DNA of 22,517 nt from an uncultured Ignavibacteria bacterium (lineage in GTDB: Bacteria > Bacteroidota > Ignavibacteria > Kapaibacteriales > UBA961), in assembly GCA_937868245.1 (NCBI GenBank), contig CALMMI010000764.1:1-22517 (forward strand). Reading direction: 5' to 3'. Made by a program: the position numbers and the translations under genes. A model generated the notes under the pieces. That model made no database searches. It saw only the letters and a program-made list of their open reading frames with translations, and was not told the DNA's origin. This document shows, one piece after another, positions 15,277 through 22,517 of this stretch (position 1 is its first letter; every line of letters starts with the position of its first letter).

Positions 15277-16488
15277 TCACTGATACCGCCCCACAGCCTC
15301 AGCCTGCGCATCATTCAATGCACCCGCAGCAGATTTTCTTCCATACAATGCCTCTACAACAGCATTTTCCAAAAGAGCTTCGATCTCCAACCATTTTGGG
15401 TGGACTGGTGTCATTTTTGCTTTAGGTAACTGTTCAGCAAACACATTGCGGTTCTTTACTTGCTTGAAGTAATCGTCAGAGAAATAGCGTTTGTCGGCAG
15501 GGAAGCCGGCTTCCGATACTTTTTTGCAAAACTCTAAAGTGGTTTTGCCATCAGTAATATACTTTGCAAATTTTGCGGCTAATTCTTGGTTTGTACCTTT
15601 TGCTGGTAACGCGATATATTCACCTCCGGCAAATGATACTCCTGATGATTTCATTCCCGGGACTAATGCCACGCTATAATCCAGTGATGGATTTCCGGCA
15701 GCAATTTTAGTCATAAGCCACCCGCCTGAGAACCAAAAGCCCACTTTGCCTTGTACGAACGATACATCCAACTGACGCTGTGTTTCTATTAATCCCATCC
15801 TTGATAATGTAATGTATGTATTCAATCCTTGGATATTCTCAGCAGAATTTAATGTTAGTTTCCCGTTTGCATCCATCACATCACCGCCGTTACTCCAGAA
15901 GAAAGGAAGTATCTTTTTGTACAGACGGTGGCGGTCATCACCATTAGCACCGAAAGGGTATATTCCCTCAATGGCTTGAAGTTTTTCGCAAGCTGTTATT
16001 AGTTCAGTCGTATTTGTCGGTATTGAAGTTACTCCCGCTTTCTTTAACAGTTCATTATTGCAGAACATAACACGGGTATCTACATTCCAAGGGTAGGCAT
16101 ACACTTTTGATTTCCACATTGCTGGTGGTTGCGAAAATTCAGCAAACTTTGAGAATGTTGAATCATTCGGTAATTCTTTTAGTACTCCTGCACTTGAAAA
16201 CTGTGCAACCCAATCGGAACCAAGCTCTATAATATCCGGTGCGGTATTTGAATTAAAAGCAGCTAAAAGTTTAGTTTTGCCGTCGTTCCAACTTAAATCC
16301 GTAAGTTCTACCTTGCAGTGCTCTTGCTTTTCAAATTCGGCAACAAGGTCTTTCAATGCCTGTTTTTGTGAAGGTTCACTCCAGAAATGCCAGAATTTGA
16401 TTGTTTGATTTCCGTCGGATGACCCGTTTTTGGTACATGATGATAAAAGAAAGATAGATACAAGCAGAAGATAGATATAGTTTTTCAT
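15277..16488 (-). CDS. ABC transporter solute-binding lipoprotein, family 1 (sugar type)
   Basis: 403 residues from the ATG at 16488. An upstream in-frame ATG at 16566 would add 26 residues, but the internal start gives a lipoprotein signal, MKNYIYLLLVSIFLLSSC with lipobox LSSC (Cys18). The mature part opens with TIKFWHFWSEPSQKQALKDLVAEFEKQ, then VELTDLSWNDGKTKLLAAFNSNTAPDIIELGSDWVAQF. This is the family-1 extracellular solute-binding fold (MalE/UgpB-like) used for sugars, oligosaccharides or glycerol phosphates. Later blocks agree: GKVGFWFSGGWLM and GGEYIALPAKGTNQELAAKFAKYIT. No permease or ATPase gene is in the window, so the substrate cannot be inferred. Its leader carries the hairpins at 16533-16567. 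Confidence 0.9.
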   Translation of the reverse strand: MKNYIYLLLVSIFLLSSCTKNGSSDGNQTIKFWHFWSEPSQKQALKDLVAEFEKQEHCKVELTDLSWNDGKTKLLAAFNSNTAPDIIELGSDWVAQFSSAGVLKELPNDSTFSKFAEFSQPPAMWKSKVYAYPWNVDTRVMFCNNELLKKAGVTSIPTNTTELITACEKLQAIEGIYPFGANGDDRHRLYKKILPFFWSNGGDVMDANGKLTLNSAENIQGLNTYITLSRMGLIETQRQLDVSFVQGKVGFWFSGGWLMTKIAAGNPSLDYSVALVPGMKSSGVSFAGGEYIALPAKGTNQELAAKFAKYITDGKTTLEFCKKVSEAGFPADKRYFSDDYFKQVKNRNVFAEQLPKAKMTPVHPKWLEIEALLENAVVEALYGRKSAAGALNDAQAEAVGRYQ

Positions 16489-16532
16489 GAAAACAATAAT
16501 AAATGAATAATGATTCTGAAGGTACTTACACA

Positions 16533-16576
16533 GGTGTTTTCTATTCTGTAACACCCAAGAAAACACCAGTTTTTTT
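16533..16576 (+). promoter_or_regulatory. Inverted repeat with alternative pairing and T tract in a divergent intergenic region
   Basis: GGTGTTTTCT (16533-16542) is exactly complementary to AGAAAACACC (16558-16567), and seven T's follow at 16570-16576: an intrinsic-terminator shape on the plus strand. The loop contains AACACC (16550-16555), which can instead pair with GGTGTT (16533-16538), so two hairpins compete for one strand. On the minus strand a candidate -7 element TATCTTTG (16584-16577) would start the solute-binding mRNA close to this hairpin. The plus-strand recombinase gene starts at 16678, with a candidate -7 TAATTTTG at 16621-16628. Confidence 0.45.
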
Positions 16577-16677
16577 CAAAGATACAAAAATTCCATCTCG
16601 TTCTATATTGAAAAATGCGGTAATTTTGGACAAAATCCGGAATACATCTTTCGTTCAACGCTTTCCATTATATCTTT

Positions 16678-17634
16678 ATGATAGAAGATTATTTCAAGCC
16701 TGTCAAGATGAAGCTCACCACATTAACTGGCTATGTGGAAAATTTCATCGCCTCATACTCCGATAAAAGCAAGGAGACACAGGGAACATACCAAAGAACC
16801 CTGCGGGAGTTCGTTTCCTTTTTTGGGGCAGATAAGCAATTTCATTTTAGAGTAAAGGATGTGGAGCGTTATAAAAACCATCTGATTACCTCTAAAAAGA
16901 TGAAGGATATTTCGGTTGCAGCATATATGACCTCGCTTCGGTTGTTGTGTCAATACCTTGTAGAGTCAGGAGTAATTGAAAAGAACCCTGCTAAAAGTGT
17001 TCAAGGAGGAAGGCGACCTATTGCCCACGCAAGAACATTCCTTACAATTGATGATATTGAATTACTCTTAAACAGTATAGATAAGGATACTCCAACCGGG
17101 CTACGTGATAGAGCACTTATTCTGACAATGCTTGGATGTGCATGTGCAGAATTGGAACTTACTCATGCAGAAGTAGGCGATCTTAAAAAAGTTGACAACC
17201 GATGGGTACTCTATGTTCAAGGTAAGGGAAAGAGCATCAAGGATGAACCTGTCAGTGTTCCAAAAGCTACATACGATGCACTTGAAAAATACATACATAG
17301 CCGGGGAAAGAATATTCTTGAAGATTCCCCTTTGTTTCTAAGCTATAGCAATAGAGCGCAGGGTAAACCTATGAGCATTCGAGGTATTCGGGAAACAATC
17401 AGCGTTCATCTTCAAAACAGTAAAGTGAAGCGTGGAAGAGATTTAAAACTTACACCATTCTCACTACGCCACACAGCGGGTATCCTTTTAGCAGAACAAG
17501 GTGCAACACCGGAAGAAATTATGAAACGCATGAGAATAGAATGGCGACCTACAGCAATGCTCTATTTCAGGCAAAGAGGGAAACTCAAAAGCCAAAATTC
17601 AGCCTTGACAGCCGACCTAATTTCGGTAGAATAA
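16678..17634 (+). CDS. Tyrosine recombinase (XerC/D-like) with degenerate catalytic site
   Basis: 318 residues with the full two-domain layout: an N-terminal SAM-like/core-binding domain (about 12-108) and a C-terminal catalytic domain (about 118-300). An alternative start is Met11 (16708). Active members use R-K-H-x-x-R-H/W-Y. Here Lys183 (VQGKGKS), Arg264 (SLRHTAG) and Tyr296 (AMLYFRQ) are kept. The first arginine (usual G-L-R-x-S-E-L) is Ala155 in LGCACAELEL, the HxxR histidine is Phe261 in TPFSLRH, and the third-position His/Trp is Ile287 in MRIEWRP. The frame is intact and long, so this is not simple decay. It may be a DNA-binding pseudoenzyme or an unusual subfamily. ftsI follows after 31 bases on the same strand. 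No integrated element boundary or att site is seen nearby. Confidence 0.85.
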   Translation: MIEDYFKPVKMKLTTLTGYVENFIASYSDKSKETQGTYQRTLREFVSFFGADKQFHFRVKDVERYKNHLITSKKMKDISVAAYMTSLRLLCQYLVESGVIEKNPAKSVQGGRRPIAHARTFLTIDDIELLLNSIDKDTPTGLRDRALILTMLGCACAELELTHAEVGDLKKVDNRWVLYVQGKGKSIKDEPVSVPKATYDALEKYIHSRGKNILEDSPLFLSYSNRAQGKPMSIRGIRETISVHLQNSKVKRGRDLKLTPFSLRHTAGILLAEQGATPEEIMKRMRIEWRPTAMLYFRQRGKLKSQNSALTADLISVE

Positions 17635-17665
17635 ACAAATCAGCAAATCAGACAATATAATCGCA

Positions 17666-19798
17666 ATGCAACCAACTCAAACAAAAACTCAAACCGAACC
17701 GGACAAACCCTCAGAATCCAATCAAAATTGGAAAACCGGGCTTCTATTGGTGGTGCTATCACTCTGCTTTACTGTCATATTGGTTCGGCTGTTTATTGTT
17801 CAAGTTGTTAACTCAGGCAAATATCGAGCTCTTGCCCGTAAACAATATGAATCACGTATAGAACTCAAACCTCAGCGCGGCTCAATCTATGACCGCAACG
17901 GTCATGTTATAGCTTCCACTATCAACAGTGCCTCATTTGCGGTTGACCCTAAGATGGTGCAACACGTCCATACAATTGCAACTGCTTTGCAACTGTTAAC
18001 AGGTGATTCAGCATCTGTTTGGGAACAGAAGATACGTTCTTCCGACAAATCATTTATGTGGGTTGCCCGTAGCAATCTTGACCGTTCCTCAATTCTTGAT
18101 ACATTGCAAGATATTGGACTAATCCGTGTTACCGAGCCACGTCGTAACTATTATTTCGGTAATGCTGCTGCGCAGATTGTTGGTTGTACAAACGTAGATA
18201 ACCAAGGATTAAGCGGAGTTGAACTTGCACTGGATTCTGTATTACACGGTTCATCAGGATATATGGTGATGCAACGGGACGGGCGGGGGAATCTCCGTCC
18301 TTCGGTGGATTTGCCCTCTGCTGCCGCTTCAAACGGAAAATCGGTTCAACTTACACTTGATATGGAACTCCAACGAATAGCAGAATACGAGCTTGAACGT
18401 GGAATTGCCGATGCAAAAGCTGTATCAGGTACAATCATCGCAATCGACCCGTCAACAGGCGAAATTTTGGCTGTTGCTTCTTCCCCCAGTTTTAACCCGA
18501 ACCGTCCGCAACAGGCATCGCAAGAAACAATGAAGATACGGGCTATCACAGATATGTACGAACCCGGTTCTACATTCAAACTTATAACAGCTGCTGCTGC
18601 ACTGGAAGAAAAAACGGTATCTCCTACCGATACTGTAGACGCCCACGGAGGAGTATGGAAACTTGCCGACGGTTATGAAATTAAGGATACACACCCTTTA
18701 GGACGCATTACCTTTGCCAATGCAATTGAACAATCAAGTAATGTGGTTTTTGCCACACAATCGATGAAAATCCCAGATGATAAGTTCTATAAATACGCAC
18801 GTGACTTTGGTTTTGGAATTACGCTTGGAATAGACGTACCCGGAGAATCAGCCGGAAGAATGAAAAAGCCGCGTGAGTTCGACGGTGCGACCAAACTGTT
18901 TATGGCGTATGGATACGAGCTTGCGGCAACTGCCCTGCAAATTGTTAATGCGTACGCTGCAGTTGCTAATGGCGGTGTGATGATGAAACCGTACCTCATC
19001 AAAAAAGTATTTGATGAAAGTGGTAAAGAATCTGAAAGTTATGCTCCGCAAAAAATACGTCAGGTGGTTTCTCCGCAAACTGCCCATACTCTTACTGAAC
19101 TTCTTTGCGGGGTTGTTGAACTTGGAACAGGGAATGAAGCACGGGTACAAGGGATGCGCATTGCAGGAAAGACCGGGACAGCACAGCAACTTGAGGATGG
19201 CAAATATTCAAAGCAAGCATATACCGCTTCGTTTGTAGGGTATTTTCCGGCGGACAACCCAAAGGTTGCCATGATGATCATGCTCGACCGTCCGCAAACT
19301 GATATTTACGGCGGTAAGACCGCTGCGCCGATTTTTCGCAGAATTGCCCAGCAATGGATTTCCGCTACCCACATGGAGGGCATCTCCGACACTGAAACAA
19401 AAACTGCAGCGTTGCCCGATTCCGTTTCCGTACCTGATGTACGAGGTATAACCGTTGAAAATGCTGTAACAGTTCTTCACCAAAACGGACTGCGCCTTAA
19501 CAATCACGGACAAGGAATAATTGCCCAGCAAACACCATTACCCGGAAAAAAGGTTTTACGGGGGACAGATGTGATAGCAGAATATAGAGTTCCCACTCCT
19601 GCTATCAAACGAGATTCAATCGAGAAGGCACATGCCGATGCACTCAAACCTGATGTTCGGGGGATGTCGGTTCGGCGTGCGCTAGCGGTGCTTCATGCTG
19701 CTAATGTGAAGGTAAAGGTGCAGGGCAGCGGGACAGTTGTGAAACAGACATGGACGGGTGGAGGGAAAGAGAAGAGTTGTTTGATTGAGTGTAGGTAG
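17666..19798 (+). CDS. ftsI: Class B penicillin-binding protein, FtsI/PBP3 type, with two C-terminal PASTA domains
   Basis: 710 residues. A cytoplasmic Gln/Thr-rich tail of about 22 residues precedes one transmembrane helix (TGLLLVVLSLCFTVILVRLFIV, about 24-45). The dimerisation/pedestal region contains KPQRGSIYDRNGHVIAST. The transpeptidase domain has all three active-site motifs: Ser302-T-F-Lys305 in EPGSTFKLI, Ser357-S-Asn359 in EQSSNVV, and Lys502-T-G in AGKTGTAQQ. Two PASTA domains follow, VPDVRGITVENAVTVLHQNGL (about 590-650) and KPDVRGMSVRRALAVLHAAN (about 661-708). It cross-links septal peptidoglycan with FtsW. In most genomes ftsI lies in the mra/mur division cluster; here the neighbours are the recombinase-like gene (31 bases upstream) and a restriction gene. 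PASTA-bearing FtsI is usual in Bacteroidota. A TAGA microsatellite (3.5 units) overlaps the stop codon. Confidence 0.93.
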   Translation: MQPTQTKTQTEPDKPSESNQNWKTGLLLVVLSLCFTVILVRLFIVQVVNSGKYRALARKQYESRIELKPQRGSIYDRNGHVIASTINSASFAVDPKMVQHVHTIATALQLLTGDSASVWEQKIRSSDKSFMWVARSNLDRSSILDTLQDIGLIRVTEPRRNYYFGNAAAQIVGCTNVDNQGLSGVELALDSVLHGSSGYMVMQRDGRGNLRPSVDLPSAAASNGKSVQLTLDMELQRIAEYELERGIADAKAVSGTIIAIDPSTGEILAVASSPSFNPNRPQQASQETMKIRAITDMYEPGSTFKLITAAAALEEKTVSPTDTVDAHGGVWKLADGYEIKDTHPLGRITFANAIEQSSNVVFATQSMKIPDDKFYKYARDFGFGITLGIDVPGESAGRMKKPREFDGATKLFMAYGYELAATALQIVNAYAAVANGGVMMKPYLIKKVFDESGKESESYAPQKIRQVVSPQTAHTLTELLCGVVELGTGNEARVQGMRIAGKTGTAQQLEDGKYSKQAYTASFVGYFPADNPKVAMMIMLDRPQTDIYGGKTAAPIFRRIAQQWISATHMEGISDTETKTAALPDSVSVPDVRGITVENAVTVLHQNGLRLNNHGQGIIAQQTPLPGKKVLRGTDVIAEYRVPTPAIKRDSIEKAHADALKPDVRGMSVRRALAVLHAANVKVKVQGSGTVVKQTWTGGGKEKSCLIECR

Positions 19799-19861
19799 AT
19801 AGATAGATAAGATTTTACGATATTTTTAATAGATACGATGTGGTTATAGTTTCTCTAATAC

Positions 19862-19891
19862 TTGACAAAATGAAAATAATCCATATTTTTG
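19862..19891 (+). promoter_or_regulatory. Promoter of the restriction-modification gene
   Basis: TTGACA (19862-19867) and TATTTTTG (19884-19891) fit both the Bacteroidota pattern TTG-N19-TAnnTTTG and a sigma-70-like -35/-10 pair. A small inverted repeat AACTT-tc-AAGTT (19896-19907) lies at the expected start of transcription and could be an operator. Confidence 0.7.
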
Positions 19892-19921
19892 TTGTAACTT
19901 TCAAGTTGGAAACAGCAAAAA

Positions 19922-19969
19922 ATGAAAAAAAATTTAGAAATTATGATAGAAAATCTAAGCAATGAGTGA
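19922..19969 (+). CDS. Possible 15-codon leader peptide overlapping the restriction gene start
   Basis: ATG at 19922 opens MKKNLEIMIENLSNE and stops with TGA at 19967-19969, five bases past the first base of the restriction gene ATG (19962), in a different frame. Such an overlap could couple translation of the two. It is short and may be chance in AT-rich DNA. Confidence 0.25.
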   Translation: MKKNLEIMIENLSNE

Positions 19970-22517
19970 AGAACTTTTACAAAGAGACCTGTTAAAAAAT
20001 CCTAATAAAATCGGGAAATGGGACTTCTACAGTATTGGAGCTACCTCTATTAAGGCTCTTAAGGAGCATGGAATTATTAGAAATATTGACTATAAAGATG
20101 TTGAGAAAAAAAAGGTTGATGGAATCATTGTATTAAGAAAGTTTGTAATTGCTGTCATTGAATACAAAAACACAAGTGAGTTCAGAACTAAAGCACAACA
20201 AGATAAGGCTATAAAGCAAGAAATCAATGTAGCTAAAGCAATAGGTTCAAAATTAATTATTGCAACTGATACAAAAGAAACTGTTTGGGTTAATGTAGCT
20301 ACTGGAGAAAGAATAAAAGATGAAAACGGGAATGAGATTAAAACCAATTTTGATCCCAATGACGAAAGGTTACCAAATCTTATAGAAAAAATCAACTTTT
20401 CAATCAACGAAAAAAACAACCAGTTAAAACCTAAAAAATTAGTTAATCCTACTGATTTAGCAAAACAAATTTGGCAAGACATATGGAGTGTTAGTGGAGC
20501 TACTCCTGAAAACTGTCTTTACACTTTTGTCGAACTATTTATTTTCAAATACCTAAGTGATTTAGATGTTTTAAAGGGTTCTCATAATTTTTACAGTTTA
20601 ATTAAAATGTATAATGATAATACTGATGATGAAGTATTAGAACATTATGCAGATTCAATTAGAAAAAAGATTAAGGATCTCTTTCCTTATAATCCGATTG
20701 ATAGTACTACAATTATAAATGGAACTATATTCGTTAGTAAGGATCAAAAGGCTGTAGCTGGATATAGTGTTGTTTTTAGAAAAGTGTTGAACCGATTTAA
20801 TGATTACGGAAAATTAGAGCATATTGATTATGATTTCAAAAGTCAGCTTTTTGAAAGTTTTTTGAAAGAAAGTATAAGTAAAAAAAATTGGGGGCAGTTC
20901 TTTACACCCATTAAAGTCGTAAGAGCAATAGTAGAAATGTCAAAAGATGATATCAAGAGTGGCATTAAGATATGCGACCCTGCTTGTGGAGTAGGCAAGT
21001 TTTTATTAGAGCCCCTTATAACAAGATTAGATGAGTTCTTTGATATTTCAAATGGCACAATCAAAGATAAGATTACTATTCATGGGTTCGATAAAGGTTT
21101 TGACAAAGATGAACAGAAAACAATCATATTGGCTAAAGCCAATATGTTGATTTATTTTTCAGACTTAATTAAAGAAAATACTGGTATAACCAAACAATTT
21201 TCTGACCTTTTTAATAAGAGTTTCACTCTTAAAACAAATTCAATACTTGGAACCCTTTCCGACCCTATAGAAAACGAATATGATTTAATATTAACAAATC
21301 CACCTTATGTTTCAAGCGGAAGTAGCAATTTAAAAGAAGAAATTTCAAAGGATGGCGATTTAAAACCATACTATAAAATTAACGCATTAGGTGTAGAAGG
21401 TTTGTTTATGGAATGGATAATCAGAGCATTAAAACCAAGTGGAAAAGCATTTGTAGTTATTCCAGATGGAATACTAACCAGACAAAATGATAAGAATTTA
21501 AGGAAATTTATCACTGATGAGTGTATTATTGATGGCTTAATCTCTTTGCCAACTAAAACTTTTTTTACGACACCTAAAAAAACATATATACTGGCTTTAA
21601 CAAAGAAAGCAAATAAGAAAGAACCACAAAGAAGTCCCGTATTTACTTATTTATGTAGTGAAATTGGTGAAAGTAGAGACATCTATCGTTTTGATATTGA
21701 TCAAAACGATTTACAGGAAGCTGTCATGCTTTACAATTTTTTTAAGGGTAACAAATCTGGATTTGAAAAAATTAATACTGATAAAAGATGTAAAATCATT
21801 AACTATAGTTTTTTTGAAGATAATATAGAAAACAATTGGAATGTGGAAAACAATTGGAGCAGAGAAGAAAAAATTGATTTAGAAATTATAGAACAAATTG
21901 ATTTTATAAAATTCAATGAATTTCCGGATTTACTAGAAGATGTTTCAAATAACATAATAACTCTGAAGCAGGAAATACTTCAATTATCAGACAAGAAAAT
22001 TTTTAACGATGACATTGTTAATTTGTCTCAAGTTAATTCATTAAAGAGCTTTGTTTTAGGGGACATATTTGACTTCCCTTCAATTAAAGGGCTATCAGCA
22101 TCATTTATACAAAAAAATCAAGGTAGCATCCCAGTTTATGGAGGCAAAAAAGAAGAATCTCCTGTGGGTTTTATAAAAGATGAATTACCAAATGTGAAAT
22201 ATTTTAGTAATTGCTTAGCTTGGAACAGAGAAGGTTCTGTTGGTTTTGTATTTTGGCACAAACATAAATTTACAACAAATGACCATCATCGACCTTTACT
22301 TGTAAAAAAGGAATTTGAACATGTCATTGATTTAAACTACATGAAATTTACTTTAGAAAAAATGTTATTAAGCCAAGGATTTGAATGGAGTAAGACAGCA
22401 AGCAAAGAAAAAGTAACAAAGCTAACTGTTGCGATTCCCGTATTGAGCAATGGAGGTATTGATTTGAAAACTCAACAAGTAATTGCTGCAAATTATTTAA
22501 AAGTCGAAGAAGTAAAG
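19962..22517 (+). CDS. Single-chain restriction-modification enzyme (type IIG/IIB, R-M-S fusion), 3' end cut by window edge
   Basis: 852 codons, open to the window edge. An in-frame TAA at 19956 fixes the start at 19962. The N-terminal part (about 20-135) is a PD-(D/E)xK nuclease domain of HsdR_N type: Asp53 in KKVDGIIV and Glu67-x-Lys69 in AVIEYKN. A helical HsdM-like linker (about 165-315) ends in WGQFFTPIKVV. The N6-adenine methyltransferase domain follows, with AdoMet motif I DPACGVGKFL (Asp339) and catalytic motif IV NPPY (446-449). From about residue 690 a target-recognition domain of type I S-subunit kind appears (LGDIFDFPSIKGLSASFI, then PVYGGKKEESPVGFI and WNREGSVGFVFW). One polypeptide thus cuts, methylates and recognises DNA. 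G+C is far lower than in ftsI (19 and 16 of 60 at 21241 and 21841, against 29 of 60 at 18301), and AGA is the favoured Arg codon, suggesting horizontal gain. Confidence 0.9.
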   Translation, partial: MSEELLQRDLLKNPNKIGKWDFYSIGATSIKALKEHGIIRNIDYKDVEKKKVDGIIVLRKFVIAVIEYKNTSEFRTKAQQDKAIKQEINVAKAIGSKLIIATDTKETVWVNVATGERIKDENGNEIKTNFDPNDERLPNLIEKINFSINEKNNQLKPKKLVNPTDLAKQIWQDIWSVSGATPENCLYTFVELFIFKYLSDLDVLKGSHNFYSLIKMYNDNTDDEVLEHYADSIRKKIKDLFPYNPIDSTTIINGTIFVSKDQKAVAGYSVVFRKVLNRFNDYGKLEHIDYDFKSQLFESFLKESISKKNWGQFFTPIKVVRAIVEMSKDDIKSGIKICDPACGVGKFLLEPLITRLDEFFDISNGTIKDKITIHGFDKGFDKDEQKTIILAKANMLIYFSDLIKENTGITKQFSDLFNKSFTLKTNSILGTLSDPIENEYDLILTNPPYVSSGSSNLKEEISKDGDLKPYYKINALGVEGLFMEWIIRALKPSGKAFVVIPDGILTRQNDKNLRKFITDECIIDGLISLPTKTFFTTPKKTYILALTKKANKKEPQRSPVFTYLCSEIGESRDIYRFDIDQNDLQEAVMLYNFFKGNKSGFEKINTDKRCKIINYSFFEDNIENNWNVENNWSREEKIDLEIIEQIDFIKFNEFPDLLEDVSNNIITLKQEILQLSDKKIFNDDIVNLSQVNSLKSFVLGDIFDFPSIKGLSASFIQKNQGSIPVYGGKKEESPVGFIKDELPNVKYFSNCLAWNREGSVGFVFWHKHKFTTNDHHRPLLVKKEFEHVIDLNYMKFTLEKMLLSQGFEWSKTASKEKVTKLTVAIPVLSNGGIDLKTQQVIAANYLKVEEVK

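Noticed and set aside
19796..19809. TAGA tandem repeat at the ftsI stop
   Set aside because: Only 3.5 units, and the first unit supplies the stop codon, so a slip would not change the protein; too short to argue for phase variation.
20090..20482. 130-codon minus-strand hydrophobic frame opposite the restriction gene
   Set aside because: It is antisense to the nuclease domain and linker of the 852-codon frame; hydrophobicity follows from A-rich coding on the other strand.
16678..22517. Recombinase plus restriction gene as a genomic island or prophage
   Set aside because: ftsI, an essential housekeeping gene of normal composition, lies between them; no att repeats or phage genes are seen, and the recombinase appears catalytically incomplete.

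Overview
The window reads as a chromosomal segment from a member of the Bacteroidota/FCB lineage, possibly one of its deeper branches such as Kapabacteria or Ignavibacteria; the rank is inferred. The evidence is a type IX secretion sortase gene (porU) whose protein carries a YPNP-type C-terminal sorting domain, promoters fitting TTG-N19/20-TAnnTTTG, few clear Shine-Dalgarno sequences, and several lipoproteins. Most genes are moderately AT-rich. The last gene is far more AT-rich and looks acquired.

Layout. 1-3820 (-): porU, cut by the left edge. 4219-5071 (-): lipB, then tRNA-Gly(GCC) with its own promoter and an intrinsic terminator. 5072-5695: gene-free DNA with a hairpin-rich lipB leader, a 154-bp nested-palindrome (MITE/REP-like) element and a terminator. 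5696-7471 (-): a secreted TldE/PmbA-like protein without metal ligands. 7728-7843 (+): tRNA-Thr(CGT) and a terminator. 8034-11919 (+): a seven-repeat propeller lipoprotein, a DUF4920 lipoprotein and an ABC-F ATPase. 11936-12075: two inverted repeats between convergent genes. 12091-14535 (-): a close-packed housekeeping run of cobalamin adenosyltransferase, ferritin, HPr and Sua5/TsaC-type threonylcarbamoyl-AMP synthase. 14633-16488 (-): a small membrane protein and a solute-binding lipoprotein. 16678-19798 (+): a tyrosine-recombinase-like protein that has lost key catalytic residues, then a PASTA-containing FtsI-type transpeptidase. 19962-22517 (+): a single-polypeptide restriction-methylation-specificity enzyme that runs off the right edge.

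How the genes work together. Most are independent housekeeping functions: protein lipoylation, tRNA t6A, B12 cofactor, iron storage, septal peptidoglycan, surface protein maturation. Genes that look physically coupled are ftsI behind the recombinase-like gene (31 nt gap), ABC-F behind DUF4920 (78 nt), and the run Sua5 > HPr > ferritin > adenosyltransferase (gaps of 45, 57 and 18 nt). I see no clear new multi-gene system. The points most worth a second look are the catalytically degenerate recombinase upstream of ftsI, the compact R-M-S restriction enzyme, the orphan secreted TldE-like protein, the two dispersed-repeat-like palindromes, and the alternative-hairpin leader at 16533-16576.
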